From contig NC_064822.1 in NCBI RefSeq assembly GCF_024166365.1, forward strand, positions 105,768,823 through 105,832,822: 64,000 nucleotides of DNA, written 5' to 3'. Source of the DNA: Elephas maximus indicus. Taxonomy: Eukaryota > Chordata > Mammalia > Proboscidea > Elephantidae. This document shows, one piece after another, positions 34,312 to 44,870 of the stretch; the stretch's first letter is position 1; the number at the start of each line of letters is the position of its first letter. Position numbers and translations under genes: made by a program. The notes beneath the pieces are model-generated. The model was not told where the DNA came from. It saw only the letters and a list, made by a program, of their open reading frames with translations, and did not search any database.

Positions 34312-35082
34312 ATACACGTAATAGGTGTTCTGAAATGTATATGTATGAGGGGAGGTAGGCATGGAAAAACTGCTTGAATAAATAATGGCCAAAAATTTTC
34401 CAGGTTTGATGAAATCTATAAAATCACATATCCAAGAAGCTCAGCAAACCTAAGCACATACTCACAAAAAGAAAACTCTAATGTTTACAAAAAAAAAAAA
34501 AAAAAAATACACATCACAATCAAATGTTATCAAAGATAGAAAGAAAATCTCAAAATACCCTGAGGAAAAATATGCATTACATACAGAGAAACAAAGGTAT
34601 GGATAATAATGGGCTTTTCATTGGAAACAATGGAAACCAAAAGATAGTGGTGCTACATCTTATAGTGCTAAAAGAAAAACAAACAAAACCCTGTCAACCT
34701 AGAATTCTATACCCAGTGAAAATATCTCTCAATAATGAAGGTGAAATAAAGACATATTCAGACATACAAAAGCTGAATTTACCTCCAGTGGATCCAAAAT
34801 ACAGAAAATGCTTAAAGAAGTCCTTCATGCAGAAAGAAAATGCAGAACACCAGAAATGGTAACTACATAGGCAAATATAAAAGTTTCTTATTATTTAAAT
34901 ATTTTAAAAAGGTAATTGACTGTTTTAAGCAAAAATAATTGGAATGTATTATTGAGTTTAGAACATATATGTAGAAATATAATAAAAATATCATAAAGGC
35001 CTGGAGAGGAAAAAAGGTAGAATATGGCTGTAAAATTCATGTACTGTACATGAAATGATATAATACTACCTGAAGTAGATGG

Positions 35083-35605
35083 TGTCTTAGACATCTAGGG
35101 CTGCTATAATAGAAATACCACAAGTGGGTGGCTTTAACAAAGAGAATTTTATTCTCTCACAGTCTAGTAGAGTAGAAGTCCAAACTCAGGTCATCGGCTC
35201 CAGCGGAAGGCTTTCTCTCTCTGTTGGCTCTGCGGGAAGGTCCTTGTCACCAACCTTCCCCTGGACTAGGAGCTTCTCTGTGCAGTAATCCCAGGCCCAA
35301 GGGACACGCTCTGCTCCTGGCACTGCATTCTTGATGGTATGAGGTACCCATGTCTCTCTGCTTACTTCTTTGTTTTACATCTCAAAAGAGACTGATTTAA
35401 TACAAAACCTAATCTTGGAGATTGAGTCATGTCTCATTAACATAACTGCCACTAATCCCACCTCATTGATAACATGGAGGTGGGATTTACAACACATAGG
35501 AAAATCTCATCAGATCACAAAATGGTTGACAATCACACAGTATTGGCAATCATAACTTAGCCAAGTTGACACACATTTTGGGTGGACACGATTCAATCCA
35601 TAACA
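35083..35605 (-). repeat. Solo LTR, ERVL-MaLR-like, antisense
   Basis: TGTCTTAG ... CCATAACA with a perfect 5-bp TSD gatgg (35078-35082 and 35606-35610). The interior is the reverse complement of the LTR at 35794 and 42874. Confidence 0.93.
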
Positions 35606-35793
35606 GATGGTGATAACTTAAAGCTGTATACTATAGACCCTAAAGCAACCACTAAAAAAGCTAAACAGAGTTATAGCTACTTAGCCAACAAATGAGATAA
35701 AATTGAATGATAAAATACTCAATCCAAAAGAAGACAGAAAAAGAATTAAAAGGGAAAAATTGCAAACAAATAGCAAGATGGTAAATTTAAACC

Positions 35794-36286
35794 TGTTAGG
35801 GAGTGAATTGTGTCCCACTAAAACGTGTGTCAACTTGGCTAGGCCATGAGTCCCAGTACTGTGTGGTTGGCCACCATTTTGTAATCTGATGTGATTATTC
35901 TATGCACTGCAAATCCTAACTTCTTTGATGTTAATGAGTTATGTTAATGAAGCAGGACTCACTCTACAGGATTATAGTCAATCTCTTATGAGATATAAAA
36001 GAGTAAATTGAGTAGAGAAGACAGAGACCTCATTACCACCAACAAAGAAGAGGCAGGAACAGAATGCATCCTTTGGACCTGGGGTCCCTGTGCTGAGAAG
36101 CTCCTAGACCAGGGGGAAGATTAATGACAAGGACTTTCCCCAGAGCCAACAGAGAGAGAAAGCCTTCACCTACAACTGGCACCCTGAATTTGGACTTCTA
36201 GCCTCCTAGGCTGTGAGAGAGTAAATTCTGTTTGTTAAAGCCATCCACTTGTGTTATTTCTGTTACAGCAGCACTAGGTAACTAAC
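35794..36286 (+). repeat. Solo LTR, ERVL-MaLR-like
   Basis: Starts TGTTAGGGAGTGAATTGTGT and ends near gcactaggtaactaac. Flanks aaacc / taacc match at four of five positions. It lies only 190 bp from the oppositely oriented copy. Confidence 0.87.
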
Positions 36287-37912
36287 CATATAAATAATCA
36301 CATTAAATATGAATGGTCCAAACACTCCAATAAAAGGCAGAGATTGTCAGATTGCATTAAAAAAAAATCCAATTATATACTTCCTATAAGAAACTCATTA
36401 TAATTTAAAAACCCAAATACATTAAAAAAAAAAAAAAAGGATGGGAAAAGTAAAAGATTGTGAACACTAATCAAAAGAAAGATGGAGTAGCTATATTAAA
36501 ACAAACAAATTAGATTTTGGAGCAAAGGATATTTATGAGGGATAAATAGGGTCATTTCTTAATAATAAAGGGAAGAATTCACTGAGATGACATGGAAATC
36601 CTAAACATTTAGTCACCTAATAGCTGACTCAAAGTACATGAATCAAATCTGACAGAACTGCAAGAAAAACTAGACAAATTCACACTTATAGGGAAATGTT
36701 TCATCACTTTTCTCTCAATAACTGATAGACTAAATTTGAACAAGTATAAAGATATAGAAGACTCAAACAACACTATCAACTAGCTTGATGTAATTAATAT
36801 TTATAGCGTATTCCACTCAACAATAAAACCAACAACAATAGCAGATACAAATTCTTTTCAAGTGCACAAAGAAATTTACCAGTATAGAGCATTTTCTAAG
36901 ACATAAAACAAATTCCAAGAAATTTAAGAGGATTCAAATCACATGAAGTTCTCTGAACATAACAAAATTAAAGTAGAAAACAATAATAGAAAAAGAACTC
37001 TAATATTGGGAAACTAAATCACACTCTTCTAAATAATACATGGGAAAAAGAAAAAATCCAAAGGGAAATTAGAAAATATTTTGAAGAGAATAAAATGAAA
37101 ACACAACATTTTTATTTGTGGGGGATGGGGACAGGGAGGAGAAATTTATAGAATGAAACACTACAAAAGAAAAAAGGTCTCAAACCAATGATCTCAGCTT
37201 CTACATTAAGGATCTGGAAAAAGAGCAAATTAAACTTGAAGTAATCAGTATAAATGAAATGATAAAGATCAGAGCAGAAGTCAGTAAAATAGAAAACAGA
37301 AAATTAATTAGAGAAAATCAGTGAAACTTAAAGTTAATTCTTTGAGATCAACTAAATTGATAAATGTCTAACCAGATTGATCAGCAAAAAAAAAAAAAAG
37401 ATGACAAATCACCAATAATCAGGAATAAAGATGTGACATTGGGATCATTATGATAAGAGGATAATAAGGGATTATTATGAACAACTTTATGCCAATAAAT
37501 TCAATAAATTAAATGAAATGGACAAATTCCTTAAAAGACACAAACTCTCAAAGCTCACTCAAGAAGAAATAAGATAATCTGAACAGACCTAGGTCTATTC
37601 CAATTAATTGAATTTGTAGTTGAAAACCTGCCCATAAATTAAAATCCAAGCCCAGATGTCTCCACTAGTGATTCTTCCCCCACTCCACCCAAACGCTGGT
37701 GATTTCTACCAAACATATAAGAAATAATACCAATTCTATACAAACTCTTATAGACAGTTAAAGAAAAGGAAACACTTCTACCTGATTTTTTGAAACCAGT
37801 AATTACGCCAATGCCAAAACCAAAGACATTACAAAAAGAAAGAAAATTACAGACCAATATCCCTCAAAAACATAGATGAAAAACTCTTTAAATTTTAGCA
37901 AATAGAATCCAG

Positions 37913-37946
37913 TCCTATAGATAGAGTCGCTATGAGTCAGAATCCA
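37913..37946 (+). repeat. Tiny SINE-derived insert in L1 ORF2
   Basis: About 30 bp of SINE tail sequence (gtcctatagatagagtcgct) is flanked by gaatcca on both sides. It lacks both the head and the end of the SINE tail. Confidence 0.6.
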
Positions 37947-38189
37947 ACAATATATAAAAAGAGTAATACATCATGAGTGAGCTGGGTTTATTCCAAAAAT
38001 GTAAAATTGGCTTAACCATAACAAATCAGTGTAATTGACCATATTAATACAGACTCAAAGAGAAAAATGATCCCAATAGATGCAGTAAAAGCTTTTGACA
38101 AAACTCACCACCTGTTCCTGATTAAAAATTTCAGCTAACTAAGAAAGAAGGGAGTTTAAAGGGCAGTTATAAAAAACACACATAGAAAA

Positions 38190-38755
38190 AAAAAAAAAAA
38201 AGACCAGACTTACTGGCCTGACAGAGACTGGACAAACCCCCAAGACTATGGCCCCCAGATAACCCTGCTAACTCAGAACTGAAGCCACTCACAAAGTCCA
38301 TCTTTCAGCCAAAGATCAGACATGCCCATAAAACAGTCAATAACACATGTAAGAAATGTGCATCTTAGTTCGATCAAATACACAAGACCAAATGGGGAGC
38401 CCTTGCCCAAAAGCAAAGAGGAGAATGCAGAAAAGGACAGGAAAACTGCATGAAGGCACATGGAGAACCAGGAGTCGAAAGGGGGAGAAAAAACAAACAA
38501 ACCCATTGCCGTTGAGTCAGTTCCAACTCATAGCAACCCTATAGTACAGAGTAGAACTGCCCCCTAGAGTTTCCAAGGAGGGCCTTTTGGTTAGCAGGTG
38601 TAGCTCTTAACCACTACACCATCAGGGTTTCCAGAGTGCTAACAAAGTGTGGGGATTGCCACCAATGTCACTAAACAATCTGTATAGAAACTTCTGAATG
38701 AGAAACTAATTTGCACTGTAAATTTTCACCTAAAGTGTAATAAAATTAAATAAAT
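38190..38755 (+). repeat. L1 3' UTR insertion in the old L1
   Basis: Starts after a run of A with gaccagacttactggcctga and ends cacctaaagtgtaataaaat. A SINE at 38492 is nested in it. Confidence 0.82.
38492..38632 (-). repeat. AfroSINE, antisense, internally deleted
   Basis: Tail side cccattgccgttgagtcagt, head side accatcagggtttcc. About 20 bp is missing in the middle (gagggccttttggttagc joins directly). Confidence 0.87.
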
Positions 38756-40154
38756 AAAAACTAAACAGAAAAGGAAGTAAAGGAAAACATTAAAAGGCAG
38801 AAATTAATAAAAGTAAACAAAGCAATAATATTAAATTAGCAACAAAACCAAAAGTAGATTATTGGAATAGATTAATCAGGAAAAGGAGGTAGAACAGAAC
38901 CCACCGATGTTTAAAAGACAATAGATGATATGCTGAACAAATTTACATCAATGAGTATGAAAAGCTTGATGAAAATTTTGATTGCAAAAAATACAACTTA
39001 TCAAACTAGAAAAATTTTTCTTCAGCTTTAGAAGAAATAGAATATCTGAAAAGTCCTGTATTTTTAAAGGACTAAAATCAATAATAAGAAACCTTCCAGT
39101 AAAGGACACTATTGGCCTCCACAAAAAAAACCAAACACAGAGACCAAAGTTTATTAGTAGTTACCAAGGGTGGGAAGAAGGAGTCATTGCTTACAGGACG
39201 CTGAGTTTCTGTTAAGGGTGATAGAAAAATTGGGAAAAGGATAGTGGTGATGGTTGTACAACATGATGAACATAATTAATGTCACTGAATTACATACGTA
39301 AAAAAAGGTTAAAATGGCAAAAGTCTTGTTATATGTATTTTTGCCACAATCAAGAAAAGATGTACAACTACTAGCATACTTAATGGTTTTCTGTTCTCAC
39401 TACTTCTATTCAGCTTTATACTGGAGGTCCTGGTCCACTCAATAAATCAAGAAAAAAGTTTAAAATGACAAGAGACTTACAAGAGGAAGAAATAAAACTA
39501 CCTCTCTTCACAAATGACAGGATTGTATAATGTAGAAAATCCCAAAGAATCTACAAAAAAGTTACAAGAATAACTGGGTTTCAGTATTCAAGATCGATAT
39601 GCAAAAATCTCTTATATTTCTATATATTATTTGTGAACAATTGAAAATTGAAATAAGAAAATAATTATTCACAATAGCACCAAAAAATGAAATATTTAGA
39701 GATGAATATGACAAAAGATGTGCAAGACCTATAGATTGAAAACTACAAAGCATTTCTGAGAAAAATGAAAGAAGATCTATAAAAATGGAGACATGTTCTG
39801 TGTTCGGAGACCAGAAGAATCAAATTGTTAACAATTTATTTCAATTCTCCACAAATTAGTCTATAAATTCAGCACAATCTCAATCAAGATACCACCAGGA
39901 TTTTTTTTTTTTAAATAAATTGGCAGGTTAATTCTAAAATTCATGTGGAAATGCAAAAGGAGAAGCAGTGTGGATAAGGACAGTTTTTAGGTTATGAGTG
40001 TTTAAGCATGTCACTTTAGGGAAAATGCCCAAGGAGAAGAAAAGGAAGGATGTGAGAAGAGAATTTGGGTATAGCTAAAAAAGAAGAACAAAGTTGGAGA
40101 ACTAAAACCACCTGATTTCAGGAATTATTATAAAGCCTCATACTGTGTTATCAT

Positions 40155-41325
40155 ATGTCATTGTTGTTAGGTGCCATTGAGTAGTTTCCGACTCAAAGCA
40201 ACCCTATGTACAACAGAACTAAACACCAGTCAGTCCTGGGCCATCCTCAGAATCGTTGTGCTTGAGCCCATGGTTGCAGCCACAGTGTCTATCTATCTAG
40301 TTGAGGGTCTTCCTCTTTTTCACTAGCCTCCACTTTACCAAGCATTATGTCTTTCTCCAGGGACTGGTCCCCCCTGCCAACATGTCCCAAGTACATGGGA
40401 CGAAGTCTTGCCATTCTCGCTTCTAAAGAGCATTCTGGCTGTACTTCCAAGACAGATTTGTTCGTTCTTCCGGCTGTCCATGATGTACTCAATATTCTTC
40501 ACCAACGCCATAATTTGAAGGTATTAATTCTTCTTCAGTCTTTCTTATTCATTACCCAGCTTTTGCAGCACATGAGGTGATTGAGAATACCACGGTTTGG
40601 GTCAGGCGCACCTTAGTCCTCAAAGTGACATCTTGGCTTTCGAACCCTTTAAAGTGGTCTTGTGCAGCAGATTTGCCCAATGCAATACAGAGTTTTATTT
40701 CTTGACTACTACTTCCATGGACATTGATTGTGGGTCCAAGTAAAATGAAATCCTTGGCAACTTCAAACTTTTCATTTATCGTAATGTTGCTTATTGGTCC
40801 AGTCGTGAAGGTTATTGTTTTCTTTATGTTGAGGTGTAATCCATACTGAAGGCTGTAGTCTGTAACCTTCATCAGTAAGTGCTTCAAGTCCTCTTCACTT
40901 TCAGCAAGCACGGTTGTATCATCTGCATATCACAGGTTGTTAATGACTATTCCTCCAATCCTGATACTGTGTTCTTCTCCATATAGCCCAGCTTCTTGGA
41001 TTATTTGCCCAGTATACAGATTGAATAAGTATGGTGAAAAGATGCAACCCTGACACACATCTTTTCCTGATTTTAAACCACGCAGCATCTCCTTTTTCTG
41101 TTCGAATGACTGCCTATTGGTCTATGTACAAGTTCCTCAGGAGCACACTTTAGTGTTCTGGAATTCCCATTCTTTACAATGTTATCCATAATTTGTTACA
41201 ATCCACACAATCAAATTGCTGTTGATGTACTGCTGCAGCCGTTTTTGAATTATCTTCAACAGAATTTCACTTGAATGTGATATTAATGATATTGTTCAAT
41301 AACTTCTGCTTCCATTGGATCTTGC
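40155..41325 (-). repeat. RTE LINE 3' half, antisense
   Basis: The antisense tail starts ttgttgttaggtgccattga. The RT frame at 40552-40911 (minus) gives LAESEEDLKHLLMKVTDYSL. The catalytic loop reads YADD, but a TGA stands just before it. The element ends near tccattggatc. No TSD is visible, since it lies at a rearranged junction. Confidence 0.87.
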
Positions 41326-41326
41326 C

Positions 41327-42145
41327 CTCCCAACCCCCAGCCAACCACTAATCTGTTTTCTGCCAGTACAGATTAGTTTGCATTTTCTAGAATGCAATGT
41401 TTTTAATATAAGTGGACTCATACAATACCTACTTTCTTCTTCTGACTTCTTTCACTAAGCATTATTATTTTGAGATTTATCTATATTCTTGTATGTATGA
41501 ATAGTTTATTCTTTTTTATTGCTGAGTATTTTTCCATTCCATGGGAATTTGGGTTTTTTTTTTTTTGGTTGTTACAAATAAAGCTGTCATGAACATTCAT
41601 GTACAAGTCATTACATACACATATGCTTTCGTTTCTCTTGAATGAAAGACCTAGGTTTGGAATGGCTGGGTTATATGGTAGGAAAATGTTTAATCTTTTA
41701 AACTACCAAACTGTTTTCAAAAGTGATTATACTACTTCATGTTTCCACAAGCAGGATATGAGGCTTAGAATTGCTACACACCTTCATCAACACTTGATGT
41801 GGTCAGTCTTCTTAATTTTAGCCATTCCAAAACGTATGTAGTACTATCTTCTTATGGTTTTAATTTGCACTTCTGTACCACTGCACCACGAGGGCTCCAA
41901 GACTAATGATTTTGAGCATCTTTCATTGGGCTTACTCGCAATTGGTTTGTCTTCTTTGGTGCTTTAAATACTTTGCCCATATTTTTCTAATTGAGTCATC
42001 TGTTTTATTATTCAGTTTTGTGTATATTTGTGTATTTTGGATACAACTCCTTTATCAGGTAGGTGGTTTGCAAACATTGTCTTCCATTCTGTGACTTGTC
42101 TTTTCCTTCTATTTGTTAATAGTGTCTTTCAAAGAACAGAAGTTC
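41327..42145 (-). repeat. L1 3' end, antisense arm of an inverted pair
   Basis: Antisense 3' UTR first (ccaaccactaatctgttttc), running to the end of ORF2 (ttctatttgttaatagtgtc). Its reverse complement carries cggagccctcgtgg-like SINE-head text at about 41870-41900, and it pairs with the sense arm at 42170-43880. Confidence 0.82.
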
Positions 42146-42561
42146 TACATCCCAAGGTCATATACAAAGATTAAATCATATATATGTATATGATGTGAGA
42201 GACATCTGTCACCTTATATACAAAGATTAAATCAAAACATATTACAGACCTAGATGTAAAATCTGAAAGTATGAAACTTCTAGGAGAAAATGTTTATGAC
42301 CTTGGGTTAGGCAAAGTTAGCTTGTATACTACACCAAAAACACGATCCCTCCCCCGCAAAAAAAAAAAAAAAAATTGATAAATTGGGCGTAGAACTTCTG
42401 TTTTTTGAAAGACAAGATATAGAAATAAAAGAAAAATATTTGAAGCACCAAAGAAGACAATTGCAAGTAAGCCCAAGGAAAGATACTTAAAATCATTGGT
42501 CACAGAGCCCTGGTATAGAGTACAAATTAAAACCACAATGAGATACTACTAGTTGCCTTTT

Positions 42562-42726
42562 GGAGCTCTGGTGGCACAGTGGTTAAGAGCCTGGAGGCTA
42601 ATTAAAAGGTTGACAGTTTGAATCCACCAGCTCCTTGGAAACCCTATAGAGCGGTTCTACTCTGTCTTATAGGGTCTCTCTGAGTCGGAATCAACTCGAC
42701 GGCAACGGGTTTTTTTTTTTTTAACA
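42562..42726 (+). repeat. AfroSINE
   Basis: Head ggagctctggtggcacagtg, tail tcgacggcaacgggtttt. The TSD is tgccttttgga (42554-42564 and 42727-42737). Confidence 0.92.
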
Positions 42727-42873
42727 TGCCTTTTGGAATGACTAAAATTAAGATGACTGACCACATCAAGTGTTAATAAAGGTGTGGACCAATTCTAAGT
42801 TTCATATGCTCTCATGGGAACATAAAATAGCATAACCACTTTCAAAACCAGCTTAGATTAAACATTTACCTAC

Positions 42874-43366
42874 TGTTTTGGATTCAATTGTGTCCCCCAA
42901 AAATGTGTGTCAACTTGGCTAGGCTGTGATTCCCAGTATTGTGTGGTTGTCCTCCATTTTGTGATCTGATGCAATTATCCTATGTGTTGTAGATCCTAGC
43001 CTCTATGATGTTAATAAGGGAGGACACAATCTACAGATTAGGTTGTATCTTAAGTCAATCTCTTTTGAGACATAGAAGAACGAAATGAGCAAAGAGCAGA
43101 GGGCTCTCATACCACCAGCAAAGAAGACCCAGGAGTGGAGTGTGTTCTTTGGACTCGGGTTCCCTGTGCTGAGAAGCTCCTACACTAGGGGAATATCAAT
43201 GGCAACGACCTTTCCCCAGAGCCAACAGAGACAGTAAGCCTTCCCCTGGAGCTGATGACCTGAATTTGGACTTTTAGCCTCCTATACTGTAAGAGAATAA
43301 ATTTCTGTTTGTTAAAGCCATCCGTTTATTGTATTTCTGTTATAGCAGCACTACATAACTAAGATA
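42874..43366 (+). repeat. Solo LTR, ERVL-MaLR-like
   Basis: Starts TGTTTTGGATTCAATTGTGT and ends cataactaagata. TSD cctac (42869-42873) / ccaac (43367-43371). Confidence 0.9.
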
Positions 43367-44103
43367 CCAACCATGTGACCTGGCCTTTCCGAACCTAGGT
43401 ATTTTATTCAAGAGAAATGAAAGCAAATGCCCATATAATGGCTTGTACATGAATGTTCATAGCAGCTTTATTTGTAATAACAACAAAAAAAAATCCAAAA
43501 ATAACCCAAATGCCCATGCCATGCAAAAATATTCAGCAGTAAAAAGGAATGAGCTATTCATAACACAAGAATGTAGATAAGTCTCATAATAACAATGCTT
43601 AATGAAAGAAGCAGAGGAAGAAAGTAGATACTGTATGAGGCCACTTACATAACATTCTAAAAATGCAAACTAATTTGTGGTGACAGAAAGCAGATTGGTG
43701 CTTGGCTGGGGTTTGGAGGGAGAGGAAGGATGTGTGGGATTATAACAGGGCATGAAGAAACTTTTGTGGGTTATGGATAAGTTCATTATTTTGAGAAGAT
43801 TTCACTAGTTTATATACATATATCAAAACTTAACTTGTGTACTTTTAAAATGTGCAGTTTATAGTATATCAGTTATACATCAATAAAGCTGTTAAAAACA
43901 GTTATTGTTGCTAGTTGTGGGGAGGTGGAATGGCGTAAGTCTGTGTAGAGAGTGAGAAAGTACCAATATTTAAACTTCTTAAACGTAGGAAAGAACTTCA
44001 CCTTAATCAATTTATGCTAACCTTACTGGTTTTCCTGCATTCTGACTGTCTGAGAGAAGAGAATGCTGTACAGCTTCAACTATTTGGGGTCTATTTGAAT
44101 GCT

Positions 44104-44272
44104 GGAGCCCTGGTGGCACAGAGGTTAAGAGCTCAACTGCTGACCACAGCAGTTCAAATTCACCAGCCACTCCTCTGGAAACCCTATGGGGCTGTTCTAC
44201 TCTATTTTATAGGGACACTGTGAGTTGGAATTGACTCAATGGCAACAGGTTTTTTTTTTTTTTTTTTTTGGT
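44104..44272 (+). repeat. AfroSINE with long poly(T) end
   Basis: Head ggagccctggtggcacagag, tail actcaatggcaacagg followed by T21. TSD tatttgaa on both sides. It lies about 400 bp from the FAM186A exon 1 donor, within the intron. Confidence 0.92.
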
Positions 44273-44678
44273 GTTATTTGAACATTGTATTAGTTAACCA
44301 CTTTGTTTAGTTTTCTTGGATTCGTAATGGCCGGAAAACCCCACTCCAATGAAGTATTCAGGAGAAATAAAAAGAGCTAAAATTCAAAGTACTCCATGTT
44401 CTTTCTCTTAAATAGTTATTTGATAAAAGCTCAGTAGGAAATGAATAAAAACTGTTGGCTAAAATTAGGTATTGATATTAGCTATGGATTTTAATTTTTT
44501 TTTCTATTGCAATTGTATCAGTACCACATATGATTTATTTCCAGAGTCAGGTGAAATTGTCTTTTGAAGTAACCTCAAACACAGCCAAGTAACATGAAAA
44601 TAAGGCAAATTCTAATAAAAATGTAGCTAGTCATGGAAAAAAATTTTGCATACTGTAAACTTCTAATTCACTACCTAC

Positions 44679-44870
44679 CTTTTTGGCTCGAAGGAGCTGT
44701 GCTTGGTCAATTCTAGAGATGACATGCTGCGTTGAGAATGGGATCTCAAGCGTAGGGACTACTGGGGCATCCAGGACATTTTTGGACTCTCTTGAAAGGA
44801 CAGTGGAATCCTCAACTTCTTTTTCTGAATCAGATTCACTGTCTACCTCACTTAGCACTCTGACAAACAT
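44679..44870 (-). CDS. FAM186A: FAM186A coding exon 1 (start codon exon)
   Basis: The minus-strand ATG at 44870 has A at -3 and an in-frame TAA eight codons upstream, which fixes the start. The 64 codons give an acidic, serine-rich N-terminus (SEVDSESDSEKEVED), then a more conserved stretch (LEIPFSTQHVISRID, AQLLRAKK). The exon ends AAAAAG followed by GTAGGT, a consensus donor, in phase 0. Exon 2 at 1339 opens in the same phase, and the joined reading RAKK-DISMQL resembles the FAM186A N-terminus as I recall it. The frame continues ten codons beyond the donor to a stop (VGSELEV...), which I take as intron. FAM186A proteins are large, poorly characterised and have no assigned catalytic role. 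The nearest gene upstream is LARP4, transcribed in the opposite direction, with 3.5 kb between the two start codons. No CpG-rich sequence lies at this exon, so expression may be tissue-restricted (inference). Confidence 0.87.

Larger units (their letters stand above)
33896..40150 (+). mobile_element. Old L1 (L1M type) with ORF1 and ORF2, heavily decayed
   Basis: A long collinear L1: ORF1 C-terminal text CQPRILYPVKISLNNEGEIK at about 34690-34750 (part of a 112-codon frame, 34524-34862), and the ORF2 start region near 36300 (atgaatggtccaaacactcc). The RT palm is near 38000-38110, and further ORF2 pieces reach 40130 (accacctgatttcaggaatt). It is interrupted by a SINE (34099), two LTRs (35083 and 35794), an L1 3' end (38190) and a SINE (38492). 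It ends at the rearranged region from 40155. Confidence 0.82.
42170..43880 (+). repeat. L1 3' end, sense arm of an inverted pair
   Basis: Runs from ORF2 C-terminal sequence (tagatgtaaaatctgaaagt) to the 3' UTR close (tcaataaagctgttaaaa). It shares with the antisense arm the SINE-head scrap (gagccctggtatagag near 42506). A SINE (42562) and an LTR (42874) were added to this arm only. Confidence 0.82.
1340..44678 (-). other. FAM186A: FAM186A intron 1 (43.3 kb)
   Basis: The interval between the two recognised exons starts (minus strand) with GTAGGT at 44678 and ends with TTATAG at 1340. Nearly all of it is transposable elements, listed separately. I saw no further conserved reading frame with splice signals inside it. 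Confidence 0.8.

Noticed and set aside
44631..44678. Open frame continuing past FAM186A exon 1 to a stop (residues beginning V-G-S-E-L)
   Set aside because: A consensus GTAGGT donor sits at 44678, in the same phase as the acceptor at 1340. The extra residues look intronic.
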